From: Citreicoccus inhibens
GTDB lineage: Bacteria; Myxococcota; Myxococcia; Myxococcales; Myxococcaceae
Reading direction: 5' to 3'
DNA: 51,047 nucleotides
Assembly: GCF_019039035.1 (NCBI RefSeq)
Contig: NZ_JAHNZT010000046.1
Span: forward strand, 1-51,047
Made by a program: the position numbers and the translations under genes. The notes beneath the pieces were generated by a model. The model did not search any database, was not told the DNA's origin, and saw nothing but the letters and a program-made list of their open reading frames with translations. Positions 43,633 to 51,047 of the stretch are shown here, piece after piece. Every line of letters starts with the position of its first letter. Position 1 is the stretch's first letter.

Positions 43633-44045
43633 GGTGGCAAGAGTTTTTCCTGAGTTCTATTGTTGGTTTGGATCGGATTCGTGTGGTTGTTGCGAGTCGA
43701 TTCGGAGTTGGTGCTGGTGCGGTTGCGATTTCTGCGTCGTTGGAGGAGGTTTTGCCTGAGGGGACTCGTGTTTGGGTTGTTGTCCGAGACTTTGCGGGGC
43801 AATTCCCGATGCGTCTTTCGATTATTCCTCAGTGGTGGCCAGTAGAGGTTGGGGGAGAGGATGTGATTCTTCGTGGATTTGCTGCGGATCTTGGATGCGA
43901 TCTCCTGGTTTCGGATGACTCGCCCAGTCCGTATTCGTGGTTGAGGGTTGGTCCCGAGGGCGTTCGGGGGCGCGTATTGCTTGATGCTGTTGAGCTTGAG
44001 CGTGAGCGATATGTGGTTGAGTCAGAGGCGCCGGTGTCGAGCTAA
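43629..44045 (+). CDS. Putative immunity protein to the mini-RHS toxin
   Basis: 138 aa, cytoplasmic, no signal. MRWQEFFLSSIVGLDRIRVV opens it, followed by beta-rich segments (VWVVVRDFAGQFPMRLSII, VILRGFAADLGCDLLVSDD, RGRVLLDAVELERERYVV). It starts inside the stop of the RHS gene (ATGA). The codon use is markedly AT-richer than its surroundings. Position, size and coupling are those of an immunity gene in polymorphic toxin loci; the sequence itself gives no family. Its last 24 nt overlap the end of a minus-strand remnant (44022). Confidence 0.65.
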   Translation: MRWQEFFLSSIVGLDRIRVVVASRFGVGAGAVAISASLEEVLPEGTRVWVVVRDFAGQFPMRLSIIPQWWPVEVGGEDVILRGFAADLGCDLLVSDDSPSPYSWLRVGPEGVRGRVLLDAVELERERYVVESEAPVSS

Positions 44046-44429
44046 ACGACGAGGCGTCATCGGCGTGATCTTTGGAAGGGGCAGCCGAGTCCATTCCACG
44101 GCGATGTTGGGGTTGAAGGCCAAATCCCCCAACAGCTTCGCCCACAACCCAGGCTGCCCGCGGGCCTCCTGCGCGTCCGCATCGACGACAGCGTAGAGGG
44201 GCATGCCGTACCAGGCACTGAGGGACTCCACCAGCAGGGACACGGCTGGAGTCATTGCCGGTACAGGCGGAAGGCGCGCCTTCAGGACGGTGCCCTGCCT
44301 GGGCACGGAGAGAAGCAGTTGGGTGTATGGGGTATGTGCCTCGAGCGTCAGCCACAGCGGCGGTGAAGACATAGAGAGCCACCTCCAGACGGCGCCGGGC
44401 GGCTGGCTCATCCAACTCGCGGGGCACAC
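44022..44429 (-). pseudogene. Hypothetical protein of a mobile-element-associated pair (remnant)
   Basis: Minus strand, up to 135 aa: LWLTLEAHTPYTQLLLSVPRQG, then MTPAVSLLVESLSAWYGMPL and YAVVDADAQEARGQPGLWAK. The composition is clearly coding. It lies downstream of the cysteine-rich protein remnant on the same strand, and the pair recurs near mobile elements. No start site with ribosome-binding signal is seen. Confidence 0.55.
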
Positions 44430-44826
44430 GTGCGACTCTCGTTACGCTCGCCTCCGCCTGGACTGAACCTGGATGTGTGACTCTCCGCGCTCGCTGTCGT
44501 GCCCGTTGCTCGGCTTTGCGGGCCGCCGCGTCACGACGCACCTCGACAGGAAGCAGGCTCGCCCGGTAGGCGCGGCTTGCTTTGCGCCACTGCGCTCTGC
44601 GCGCCAGGGCGCGGCACACTTCACGGCAATAGGCCTGCCCCCTGTCGCACCTCCGACAGAGCCAGAATCGCTCCCTGCAATGACGGCACTCTCGCTCTCG
44701 AAGCTCGTGCACCCAGGCCTCTGGGTGGACGCTTTCGTGACACGGGCGCTTCTTGTTGCTGCCTGTCGCGCAGAGGTAGCGACTCCAGTTGTCCTGCGGC
44801 CTGGCATCCCCCCAGGACGCTCATCT
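44430..44826 (-). pseudogene. Cysteine-rich mobile-element-associated protein (remnant)
   Basis: Minus strand: WSRYLCATGSNKKRPCHESV, then HELRERECRHCRERFWLCRR and CDRGQAYCREVCRALARRAQ, with SRAYRASLLPVEVRRDAAAR and RARRVTHPG. The spaced CxxC/CxxC pairs form a treble-clef-like finger; proteins with FWxCRxCDRGQxYC and VTHxGS are commonly found beside transposons. The open frame begins at a stop near 44826 without a start codon, so the 5' end is missing. The first part coincides with direct repeat B. Confidence 0.65.
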
Positions 44827-44971
44827 CGTCCACTCTTCCAGCCCAGCGTGGCCCAAGTCTCCCCAGTCGCTAGTTTTCGGCACCTCGAGAGCCCCTGCGC
44901 GGCCTTCCAATCCCGCGCTTCTCCGCGCTCGCGTGGATCGAAGACCCGCGCTTCTTGAAGGTCGTCTCCAT
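44677..44971 (+). repeat. Direct repeat copy B (~295 bp), right of the toxin operon
   Basis: Second copy of 40766-41047, same orientation. In this copy the cysteine-rich gene continues past the repeat, so B is the original context and A the truncated duplicate. The two copies bracket 41102-44045 and would allow excision of ~3.9 kb by homologous recombination. Confidence 0.85.
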
Positions 44972-44972
44972 T

Positions 44973-45124
44973 CAAGGCGGGGCAGCAGGTGCGCTACAAG
45001 CAGGGGGGGGCTCCTTCACTGCTCAGGTGACGTCCATTGACGAGAAGGCAGGAACGGTGACGCTGGCTCGAGACAGCGACGGCAAGCAGGTGGCGCGGCC
45101 CTTTGCGAAGGTAGAGGCGGCCTG
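44973..45124 (+). pseudogene. Small beta-barrel-like protein, broken in a G tract
   Basis: FKAGQQVRYKQGG in one frame is followed by SFTAQVTSIDEKAGTVTLAR and DSDGKQVARPFAKVEAA in the next. The shift lies at a run of eight G's (45003-45010); one more G restores one frame. The 5' end is cut by direct repeat B. A homologue is at 48555-48705. The pattern resembles small SH3/Tudor-like domains. Confidence 0.65.
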
Positions 45125-45685
45125 ATTCAGTAGACGCGTGAGCCATCGCTCAATCGGAGCGCTTGTTGGGGCTGACATTGGGGGACAGTTCGGAAATGGT
45201 CGGCGGCGCAATGGGGGCCACACCCCCAATGGAACGTGGGCGGCTGTGTCTCCTCTTCATTTCGTGATGTGTCCCGGTTGGTGTTTCTCAGCCCCATCGA
45301 GCCTTGGCTCAATGGGGGCGTAAAGCAAGGGTGACGCAACCCCGAGGACATGCCTTCGTCTGAATGACTCGCTGCCCCGCAGTGTCCGGGCGGGGCCCCT
45401 CCAGCAATGATCGACGGAGGGGCCCCCAAGGCATCGAAGGCGCTGCCATCCGCGAGCTTGCTTTGGGGGACTCGGGGCTTTCACATTCACCGTGGCCTGT
45501 CGCCAAGGCACTGAGAGGTCCTCCAGCGCCTCTCCCAATAACTCTGAGGAATGAAGGACGGTATTCCCATCAAGGCCTGTTAGGGTCCTCTTCGGGCCCC
45601 TCGGGGCGTGGGACTAATCAACTCCGCCCGTTGGAGCCCGGACTCATACGCACCGGGCGTATCGAGCACTGATGTTGGAGAGAAT
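45125..45685. other. Non-coding stretch with a strong 11-bp hairpin
   Basis: 45392-45402 (GGGGCCCCTCC) pairs perfectly with 45416-45426 (GGAGGGGCCCC) around a 13-nt loop. Other short inverted repeats surround it. No gene is credible; the ORFs have no start signals. The promoter of the 917-aa protein should be in the right part. Confidence 0.5.
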
Positions 45686-48439
45686 GTGAATAGACGCAAT
45701 GTGTTTTCATTTCTGTTGAGCTTGCTCGTCGCAGTTCCCGTGGCTGGCCAAGCCCAATCCGATGGGTGGGAAGACCTCATCACCCCCGCGACATTTCGGC
45801 AGGGTCACTATGATTCTGCCACGCCCACTGTCGCGCCCAGAGGCGTGTACGTCGCGCCCTACTCAATCAACACGGGAGAGCTCCCCAGCATTTACGTCCA
45901 GAGCCCCGAGTCCTTCCGGCTGCGCATCTACCGACTTGGCTGGTATGGCGGTGCGGGCGCGCAGGTGGTCTTCGACTCGGACACCGCGCTGTCGACCGCC
46001 TACGGCCCGATTGCCCAGCCCCGATGCGGCATCGCAACGCCGACCACCGTCACCGGATATCAGGCCCTCCGGCAACAAGAGACGGACTACGGATTGGTGG
46101 AATGCGCGTGGACGCAGCCCGTGCAGCCCCCGGTCTCCGCGCTCACGTCGGGCCTGTACTTCGTGAGAATCACCCCCAACCCCGTGCCCCCCAAGAAGCC
46201 CCTTGAGACCCTGGCGACGTTCGTTGTCCGCAATGACGCGTCCACGGAGCGCCTCGTCATCGTCAACCCGACGACGAACGAGGTTTACAATCCCTGGGGG
46301 GAGACGCTGTACAACCCAGAAGACCCCGCTAATGGGGTGACTTGCGAGGCCTGGACGAAGTGCCCCAAGCTGAGCATGTACTCGATACCGAGGGCCTCCA
46401 AGGTCTCCATGGCGCGGCCGTCCTGGAACATTCCGGACCATTTCAAAACGGATGTTCCACTGCTCCGCTTTCTGGAGAAGAACAACCTGCCGTACTCGGT
46501 GGCCACGGACTATGACGTCTCGCGCTTCCCCAATCTCCTGGCTGCCCGACGCTCCGCCATCATCTCTGGCCACGGCGAATACTGGGACATGGCGACACGC
46601 AACAGTCTGGATGGCTTCGTCGCGCGGGGCGGAAACCTCCTCGCAATGGCTGCGAACACCGGCTACTGGCAGATCCGCTATGAGGCCTCCCCGACGGGCA
46701 ATCCGGGCCCCATCATCGTGGGTTACAAGGAGAGCGCCACGGACACGGCGACCTCAACGCCTGCTTGCCGGAGCGCAATCATCGTCCCAGCCGCAGCGGC
46801 GAACTGCGCCGACCCGCTCTTGTCGGTCTCGCCCCAGCTCACGACGACCTACTTCCGGGCTCCTCCCGTGAACAAGCCCGAGCAGGAACTGTTGGGCGTC
46901 CAGTACCCCCTCAATCCCGCGGGTAACACGTTTGAACTCCCCCTCACGTTCTTCACGAACACCGTCGCCGCTCGCCCAAGCCTCGGCAGTGGCATCACCG
47001 CGGCCGGAGACGTGGTCATCGGCCCCACGCTTCCCTCGTCGACCACCCGCGTGGGCAATCTCGGATGGGAGGCGGATTCCATCCATCCGAACCTGTTGTT
47101 CAGAATGAGCCCCACCGCCTGCCTTCTTCCACTGGGGCAGGGGCGTTTCTCCGACGACCCCGCCTGGGCGTCGGCATTTCCCACCCCATATGGCAATGAG
47201 TTTACTCACCTCGTGATGTATCGCCCCTCAGCAACGAGTGGCCACGTCGTCGCCGGCATGAGCATGCTCTGGAGTTGGGGTCTGGATGACTGGTCCACGC
47301 TGCGAAACCTGGGCGGTCCCGCCATCTCGCGGGTCGACTCGCGGCTCCAGCAGTTCACCCGAAACTTGCTGGCATCGAGTGATGGCGCTGGCTTTGGCGC
47401 GGATTGCGACAAGGGGGCCGACTTCGACGTCTTCTTCGGAGATGCCTTCACGGACACAAAGCCCGACGGCACCGCCCTTCCGGGAGGGGATGGCCGTTCT
47501 GTGGAGATGATTATCAAGGAGCGCGAGTACCCAGGCCGCTGGGGGAGCGTTGCCATCGCGAAGCAGTCGGGCGAAGTGAAGCTGGTTCCTACCTTCACGG
47601 AGGTCGCGAAGCTGACGAACTGGGCCGTCGTCAGTGACGCCTACAATCTGTTCCTGGTGGATGTGAACAATGATCGCAAGAAGGACCTGGTCGCGCAGAG
47701 CCGTGTCAATGGCGAGTGGGACGTTGCGATAAGCGACGGAACGCGCTTCGTTCCGACCGGCTCCGCTTGGCTTTCCGCCACTCCGGGGTGGGCTGTCGGC
47801 AGCGACTATGACGTCTTCGCCGCGGACCTGAACGCGGACGGCAAGGCCGACCTGGTGGCAAAGCGGCGGACGTCTCCTGGCACTTGGGAGGTGGCCCTCA
47901 ACACTGGGACACAGTTCGTTCCGGTGACTGGTAACTGGCTCTCTGGATGGGCAGTCGTCAGCAGTGCGTATGACCTCTTCGTCGCGGACGTGGACGGTGA
48001 CGGCCGGGCGGACCTCATTGCCAAAGAGAAGAACTCGCCCGGTAATTGGTACGTCGCGCACAATACCGGAACGGGTTTCATGGCTCAGCCCACCGCCCTT
48101 TCGAACTGGGCGGTCAGCAGTGCGGACCATGACTTGTTCGTGGCGGACGTGAATGGTGACCACCGCGCGGACCTCATCGCCAAGGAGCGTACTGGCGGCA
48201 AGGTCTGGAAGGTGGCCCTCAGCACCGGACTGGCGTTCCAGGAGCAACCCACGCCTTGGCTCTCAGGCTGGGCCGTGAACAGTAGCGATTTCCGCCTCTT
48301 CGTCGCGGACGTCGACGGGGACGAGGAAGGAAAGGCGGACCTCATCGTCCGCGAGCGCACCACGTTGGGCCGCTGGTATGTCGCCTTGAGCAACGGCAGT
48401 TCATTCGTGCCGCAGGCGGCGAGGTTCGACGCACGTTGA
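45686..48439 (+). CDS. Secreted protein with DMFA2_C-like domain and five FG-GAP/VCBS-type repeats
   Basis: 917 aa from the GTG with GGAGAG upstream. Signal peptide NRRNVFSFLLSLLVAVPVAG. Residues ~30-600 resemble the C-terminal domain of the N,N-dimethylformamidase large subunit: SFRLRIYRLGWYGGAGA, SGLYFVRI, PLLRFLEKNNLPYSVATDYD, SGHGEYWD, and MAANTGYWQIRYE. From ~640 to the end there are five repeats of ~53 residues (WAVxSxxxDLFVADVNGDxRADLIAKER...WxVALxTGxxF), of which DxDGDGxAD is a calcium-binding FG-GAP motif. I expect an extracellular protein, perhaps an amidase-like fold used for adhesion or binding. The catalytic residues of DMFase were not verified. Confidence 0.85.
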   Translation: MNRRNVFSFLLSLLVAVPVAGQAQSDGWEDLITPATFRQGHYDSATPTVAPRGVYVAPYSINTGELPSIYVQSPESFRLRIYRLGWYGGAGAQVVFDSDTALSTAYGPIAQPRCGIATPTTVTGYQALRQQETDYGLVECAWTQPVQPPVSALTSGLYFVRITPNPVPPKKPLETLATFVVRNDASTERLVIVNPTTNEVYNPWGETLYNPEDPANGVTCEAWTKCPKLSMYSIPRASKVSMARPSWNIPDHFKTDVPLLRFLEKNNLPYSVATDYDVSRFPNLLAARRSAIISGHGEYWDMATRNSLDGFVARGGNLLAMAANTGYWQIRYEASPTGNPGPIIVGYKESATDTATSTPACRSAIIVPAAAANCADPLLSVSPQLTTTYFRAPPVNKPEQELLGVQYPLNPAGNTFELPLTFFTNTVAARPSLGSGITAAGDVVIGPTLPSSTTRVGNLGWEADSIHPNLLFRMSPTACLLPLGQGRFSDDPAWASAFPTPYGNEFTHLVMYRPSATSGHVVAGMSMLWSWGLDDWSTLRNLGGPAISRVDSRLQQFTRNLLASSDGAGFGADCDKGADFDVFFGDAFTDTKPDGTALPGGDGRSVEMIIKEREYPGRWGSVAIAKQSGEVKLVPTFTEVAKLTNWAVVSDAYNLFLVDVNNDRKKDLVAQSRVNGEWDVAISDGTRFVPTGSAWLSATPGWAVGSDYDVFAADLNADGKADLVAKRRTSPGTWEVALNTGTQFVPVTGNWLSGWAVVSSAYDLFVADVDGDGRADLIAKEKNSPGNWYVAHNTGTGFMAQPTALSNWAVSSADHDLFVADVNGDHRADLIAKERTGGKVWKVALSTGLAFQEQPTPWLSGWAVNSSDFRLFVADVDGDEEGKADLIVRERTTLGRWYVALSNGSSFVPQAARFDAR

Positions 48440-48554
48440 CCCCGTGGTACCCGTGGCGCACGTTTCGGCAGCTTGCTCAGCGAGTTGGTTGACGTCGTTG
48501 GGAGCCGCTTAGTGATAGGGCGCGCTGGCCCAGTCTGGGCCAGCGCGCGGAAGC

Positions 48555-48705
48555 AGAGGGGTAGGAGGTCCGCTACACGCAGGGGCGAGGCACCTTCCCC
48601 GCCGCGGTGACGGCCATCGACACAAAGGCCGAGACAGTTACGCTCGAGCGCCAGAGCGATGGCAAGCAGGTGAAGCGGCCCTTTGCCAAGGTTGAACCTG
48701 CATAG
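48555..48705 (+). pseudogene. Second copy of the small beta-barrel-like protein, with a stop
   Basis: EVRYTQGRGTFPAAVTAIDT and KAETVTLERQSDGKQVKRPF followed by AKVEPA. An in-frame TAG stands where the first copy has CAG (GQ-QVRY), so translation could not run through. The two copies differ at about a third of residues. No start codon precedes it. Confidence 0.6.
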
Positions 48706-48720
48706 CGCGATGCCAGAGAG

Positions 48721-48969
48721 TTGACTGCATTCGGACTCGATGCGTTCTGGGATGAGTCTCTGCCGCGAAATCCGCGGCTTGCGACTACGTGTTTCCTTGG
48801 CGAAGTGACGCCCGGCCAGACGGAGGGGCTGTTCCTGGGGTGTTATTTGCTTGGAAAGCTCGCATTTCATGGATATGCTAAGTCTTGGGATAGGCTCACA
48901 CCGGTGTGGGCCTGCCTGTTGCCGTGGCGGGACAAGCGGCAGTTCGCCGCTCCACTTCCGTCGCCTTGA
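48721..48969 (+). CDS. Possible small hypothetical protein
   Basis: 82 aa from a TTG. The first part (LTAFGLDAFWDESLPRNPRL) is of ordinary composition and lower GC than its surroundings; the end turns basic. No ribosome-binding site or family. It may be a fragment. Confidence 0.25.
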   Translation: MTAFGLDAFWDESLPRNPRLATTCFLGEVTPGQTEGLFLGCYLLGKLAFHGYAKSWDRLTPVWACLLPWRDKRQFAAPLPSP

Positions 48970-49014
48970 CTAAACACGGGTGCCACCGATGCGGCGCCCG
49001 CCCCAGGAGCCCCA

Positions 49015-49545
49015 ATGGGCACACGAACGACCCTATCGCTTTTCACGTTGGCTGTGCTGGCAATGCTCTCTCGCCCGAGTCTCGCTGCATCGCCCACCCA
49101 GAGCACCGTGTGCACGGAGCAGGGCTCGCCGCCGAACGGATTTCCGAGCTGCGTATGGGCGATCCCCGCGACGGGCGGAGAGGTGCTCCTCGACACGGTG
49201 GGAAGCACCAGCGAGGCGGAGGTTCGACAGGCAATCGCTGAGAGGCGCGCGCCGAAGCTCGCGCCGCACTCGGTGACCCAGGCGGAAAGCGCGCGCGCGG
49301 TCGATGCCGTGCAGCGCTCGACATTCGAGTTCACCGGCGTGCTCGACAGCCATCTGCCGGACTACACGCCGCCGGGCGGCACCGAGCCGGTGACGGTGAT
49401 GGTCGGCCAGTTTGAGACCGATGTCGGGGGAATCCACATCACGATCTACGTGCACCACAATGGCGGCGTTACGATTGTGTACGAGTTCTCCAACGGCGGT
49501 GGCCTCATCTACGACAGTGAGCACGGGTGGTTCACTCTGATGTGA
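49015..49545 (+). CDS. Secreted hypothetical protein
   Basis: 176 aa. AGGAG 6 nt before the ATG. MGTRTTLSLFTLAVLAMLSR, then PSLAA: signal peptide. The mature part carries a Cys pair (VCTEQGSPPNGFPSC) and a beta-rich end (GQFETDVGGIHITIYVHHNG, IVYEFSNGGGLIYD). The family is not recognised. It stands alone before IS630 debris. Confidence 0.75.
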   Translation: MGTRTTLSLFTLAVLAMLSRPSLAASPTQSTVCTEQGSPPNGFPSCVWAIPATGGEVLLDTVGSTSEAEVRQAIAERRAPKLAPHSVTQAESARAVDAVQRSTFEFTGVLDSHLPDYTPPGGTEPVTVMVGQFETDVGGIHITIYVHHNGGVTIVYEFSNGGGLIYDSEHGWFTLM

Positions 49546-49559
49546 CCGGCTCGTACGAA

Positions 49560-50100
49560 ACGACGAACGCGATTCTCGAACGGACTCATGCCGCGCGTTG
49601 AGTAGAGCCAACGCGCAGCATCGGGCTCTGCGTCTGTTGTGCGTTGCGAGCTCCCAGGTAGGCGTTCACCTCGGCCATGAGCGCTGGGCTCGTCTTGCGC
49701 CGGTGGTGGTGGGTGACGTTGGCGTGCACGTCCCATCAGGCTCACTCAATGCGGCCCCTCGGGGCAGTACGGCGGTAGGAAGTGCAGCACGACTCGCCTA
49801 GCCATTTGGGCCAGTGCCTTCTTGCTGGAGTACGTGGCTGCGTTGTCCAAGATGAAGTGTAGGCGCCTGGTTTGGGGGTGGGCCTCGCTCCCCGCGCGCA
49901 CTAGTTCGAAGAGGATAGCGCCCGTCTTGCGCCCCCTCTCGCCCACGTCAGTTCGCCCGTGCGCGAGTTCAGCGCTTCGGCGACGTAGCGTTTCTGGTTG
50001 TTGGCCGGAGTGACAAGTTTCCGCCGCTCTCTGGGCAGCATCCAATCGCTCCCCGCATTGGGGGTGAGGTGCACGTCCAACTCGTCCTCCTAGTACCACT
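49560..50100 (-). pseudogene. IS630-family transposase, broken
   Basis: Minus strand, three pieces: EDELDVHLTPNAGSDWMLPR and ANNQKRYVAEALNSRTGELT; after a shift LHFILDNAATYSSKKALAQM and RVVLHFLPPYCPEG; after another shift VNAYLGARNAQQTQSPMLRV. LDNAxxH-like and LPPYCPE match the DDE region (IS630 normally LPPYSPELNP). A TAG interrupts the frame just before EDELD. Not functional. Confidence 0.85.
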
Positions 50101-50145
50101 TAGTCGGTTGTTGAAGCCGCCGGTCGATCATGATCTACGTTCGCG

Positions 50146-50529
50146 ATGGACCGGCGGACGCTGAAGCGACTCGATGAGGAGTTGCGCGAGTACCTCGACT
50201 CGATGGTGGAAGGCATGGGCCGCCCCGAGCGGCGCGCCGCGATGGCGGCGTACGTGACGGGGTTGCTGCTCGACGGCGAGCGCAAGAGCATTCAACCCAT
50301 GGCGGCTCGGCTGGTGGATGACGCGTCGGAGACGGAGGCGATGCGCCAGCGGCTTCAGGAGTGCGTCGTCATCAGCGGATGGTCCGATGCGGAGGTGTTC
50401 CGACGCCTGGGCCAAAAGTTGGAGCGGGAACTGCCGGGACTGGAGGCGTTCGTCCTCGACGATACGGGCTTTCCGAAGAAGGGGACGCACTCGGCCGGCG
50501 TGGCACTCCTCCGCCCCACGATTTCTTGA
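50146..50529 (+). pseudogene. IS701-type transposase N-terminal half, cut by an IS3 end
   Basis: MDRRTLKRLDEELREYLDSM, then YVTGLLLDGERKSIQPMAAR and FVLDDTGFPKKGTHSAGVA. The first catalytic Asp (DDTGFPKKG) is present; the family continues HSVGVARQYCG, but here LLRPTIS from the IS3-like end begins and ends the frame. Confidence 0.85.
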
Positions 50530-50546
50530 GACACCTCTCTGGGGGA
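50508..50546 (+). mobile_element. IS3-type left end
   Basis: Same sequence as 40727-40765 with small changes (TCTCTGGGGG instead of TCTCCGGGGG). It precedes OrfA by ~20 nt and interrupts the IS701 gene, which locates the insertion. Confidence 0.65.
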
Positions 50547-50564
50547 TAAACGCCCCCCCGTGAG

Positions 50565-50900
50565 GTGGATGTGAAGAAGCAGCAGAAGCAGGACAGGACG
50601 TCGGAGCGTGGACGGTTCTCAGCGAAGAGGAAGAAGGAGGCGGTACTCCGGCTGCTGAAGGGCGAGGAGCTCGACACCTTGTCTCGGGAGCTGGGCGTCA
50701 CCGCCGCGGTGCTGAGCGAGTGGCGGGAGAAGTTCCTGGCTGGAGCCGAGGCCAATCTGAAGAGCCGCGAGCCGGAGCCAGCGGATGATGAGGTGCGGCG
50801 GCTGAAGGCGATGGTGGGCGAGTTGATGAAGAACGAGCTCTTGGAAGAGAAGGCGCAGTTGCTGGAGGGCAACGCACCGGGTTTGGTCGTGTCCCTATAA
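50565..50900 (+). CDS. IS3-family OrfA (helix-turn-helix)
   Basis: 111 aa; GTG start preceded by GTGAG. RFSAKRKKEAVLRLLKGEEL and LGVTAAVLSEWREKFLAGAE form the helix-turn-helix; DDEVRRLKAMVGELMKNELL is the leucine zipper. The usual OrfB overlap is missing: the end (NAPGLVVSL) departs from the family after LLEGNAP, so the gene is probably cut at its 3' end by the following DNA. Confidence 0.8.
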   Translation: MDVKKQQKQDRTSERGRFSAKRKKEAVLRLLKGEELDTLSRELGVTAAVLSEWREKFLAGAEANLKSREPEPADDEVRRLKAMVGELMKNELLEEKAQLLEGNAPGLVVSL

Positions 50901-51047
50901 GTGTGTAGTCGGCGAACAGGGGTGAGCGGGAAAGAGGGAAGCTCCTCGGAGAAACCAACCGAGACGGTCTCCCCCTGGCAGGGGAGCCGAGGAGTTCCCG
51001 TCGTGGACGATACCGAGTTTGCCGCGCCCTCGCACGAGGAGGTGCGC
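50901..51047 (+). other. Start of another element at the window edge
   Basis: No OrfB follows OrfA. CTCCTCGG (50942-50949) pairs with CCGAGGAG near 50988-50995 around an inner stem CTCCCC/GGGGAG. A GTG at 51003 opens a frame that runs to the window end (DDTEFAAPSHEEVR). Which element this is cannot be decided from the part present. Confidence 0.35.

Noticed and set aside
47228-48247. 339-aa minus-strand open frame
   Set aside because: Antisense to the FG-GAP repeats; its internal repetition merely copies theirs.
1-51047. CRISPR arrays or cas genes
   Set aside because: No regularly spaced short repeats were seen by eye, and no Cas motifs occur in the translations.

Overview
The window is high-GC DNA with long ORFs, many lipoproteins, a serine/threonine kinase coupled to a sigma factor, secreted proteases and an ADOP-type permease. 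Together these point to a myxobacterium (Myxococcota, Myxococcus/Corallococcus/Cystobacter-like). No taxonomic marker beyond a 5S rRNA tail is present, so this placement is an inference.

Layout. 1-100: 3' end of a 5S rRNA and its terminator, i.e. the end of an rRNA operon. 0.4-4.5 kb: a glutathione S-transferase, a Tat-type FAD oxidase of the cytokinin-dehydrogenase kind and a pentapeptide-repeat protein, all on the minus strand. 4.5-6.1 kb: decayed DNA with an NmrA-type remnant. 6.1-13.3 kb (plus strand): small proteins, a lipoprotein, a sigma factor translationally coupled to a zinc-finger/kinase/TPR protein, and a second lipoprotein. 13.4-17.3 kb (minus): a HELLH lipoprotein, an AraC regulator and an NlpC/P60 lipoprotein. 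17.7-23.4 kb (plus): a HEAT-like protein, a patatin and a secreted subtilase. 23.8-27.95 kb (minus): an NAD(P)-binding protein, an S9 peptidase remnant, an exported acyl-carrier-like protein without its serine, a RibD/DHFR-like reductase and two small exported proteins. 28.2-30.2 kb: insertion-sequence debris with two small exported proteins. 30.6-33.9 kb: a YCF48-like protein split at a G tract, a histidine-kinase fragment and an ArsR/SRPBCC pair behind a large operator palindrome. 34.1-35.0 kb: IS91, IS3 and IS701 remnants. 35.1-39.8 kb (minus): an ADOP permease and an M13 metallopeptidase. 39.87-41.05 kb: tRNA-like pieces and decayed genes. 41.1-44.05 kb (plus): a three-gene operon of transglutaminase-like/TPR protein, exported mini-RHS protein and small partner protein. 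44.0-45.1 kb: remnants. 45.7-49.5 kb: a DMFA2_C/FG-GAP protein and a small secreted protein. 49.6-51.0 kb: IS630, IS701 and IS3 debris.

The most interesting object is the operon at 41102-44045. Its three genes overlap through ATGA junctions. The middle protein has a signal peptide fused directly to a single RHS-core tip and a variable C-terminal domain; the third gene has the size, position and base composition expected of an immunity gene. The operon lies between two direct copies of a ~285-bp sequence in a region of IS debris, which suggests a mobile interbacterial toxin cassette. Its layout recalls sitBAI of Myxococcus, but I see no sequence relationship. The second notable object is the exported acyl-carrier-like protein (25116-25490), in which the phosphopantetheine-accepting serine is alanine.
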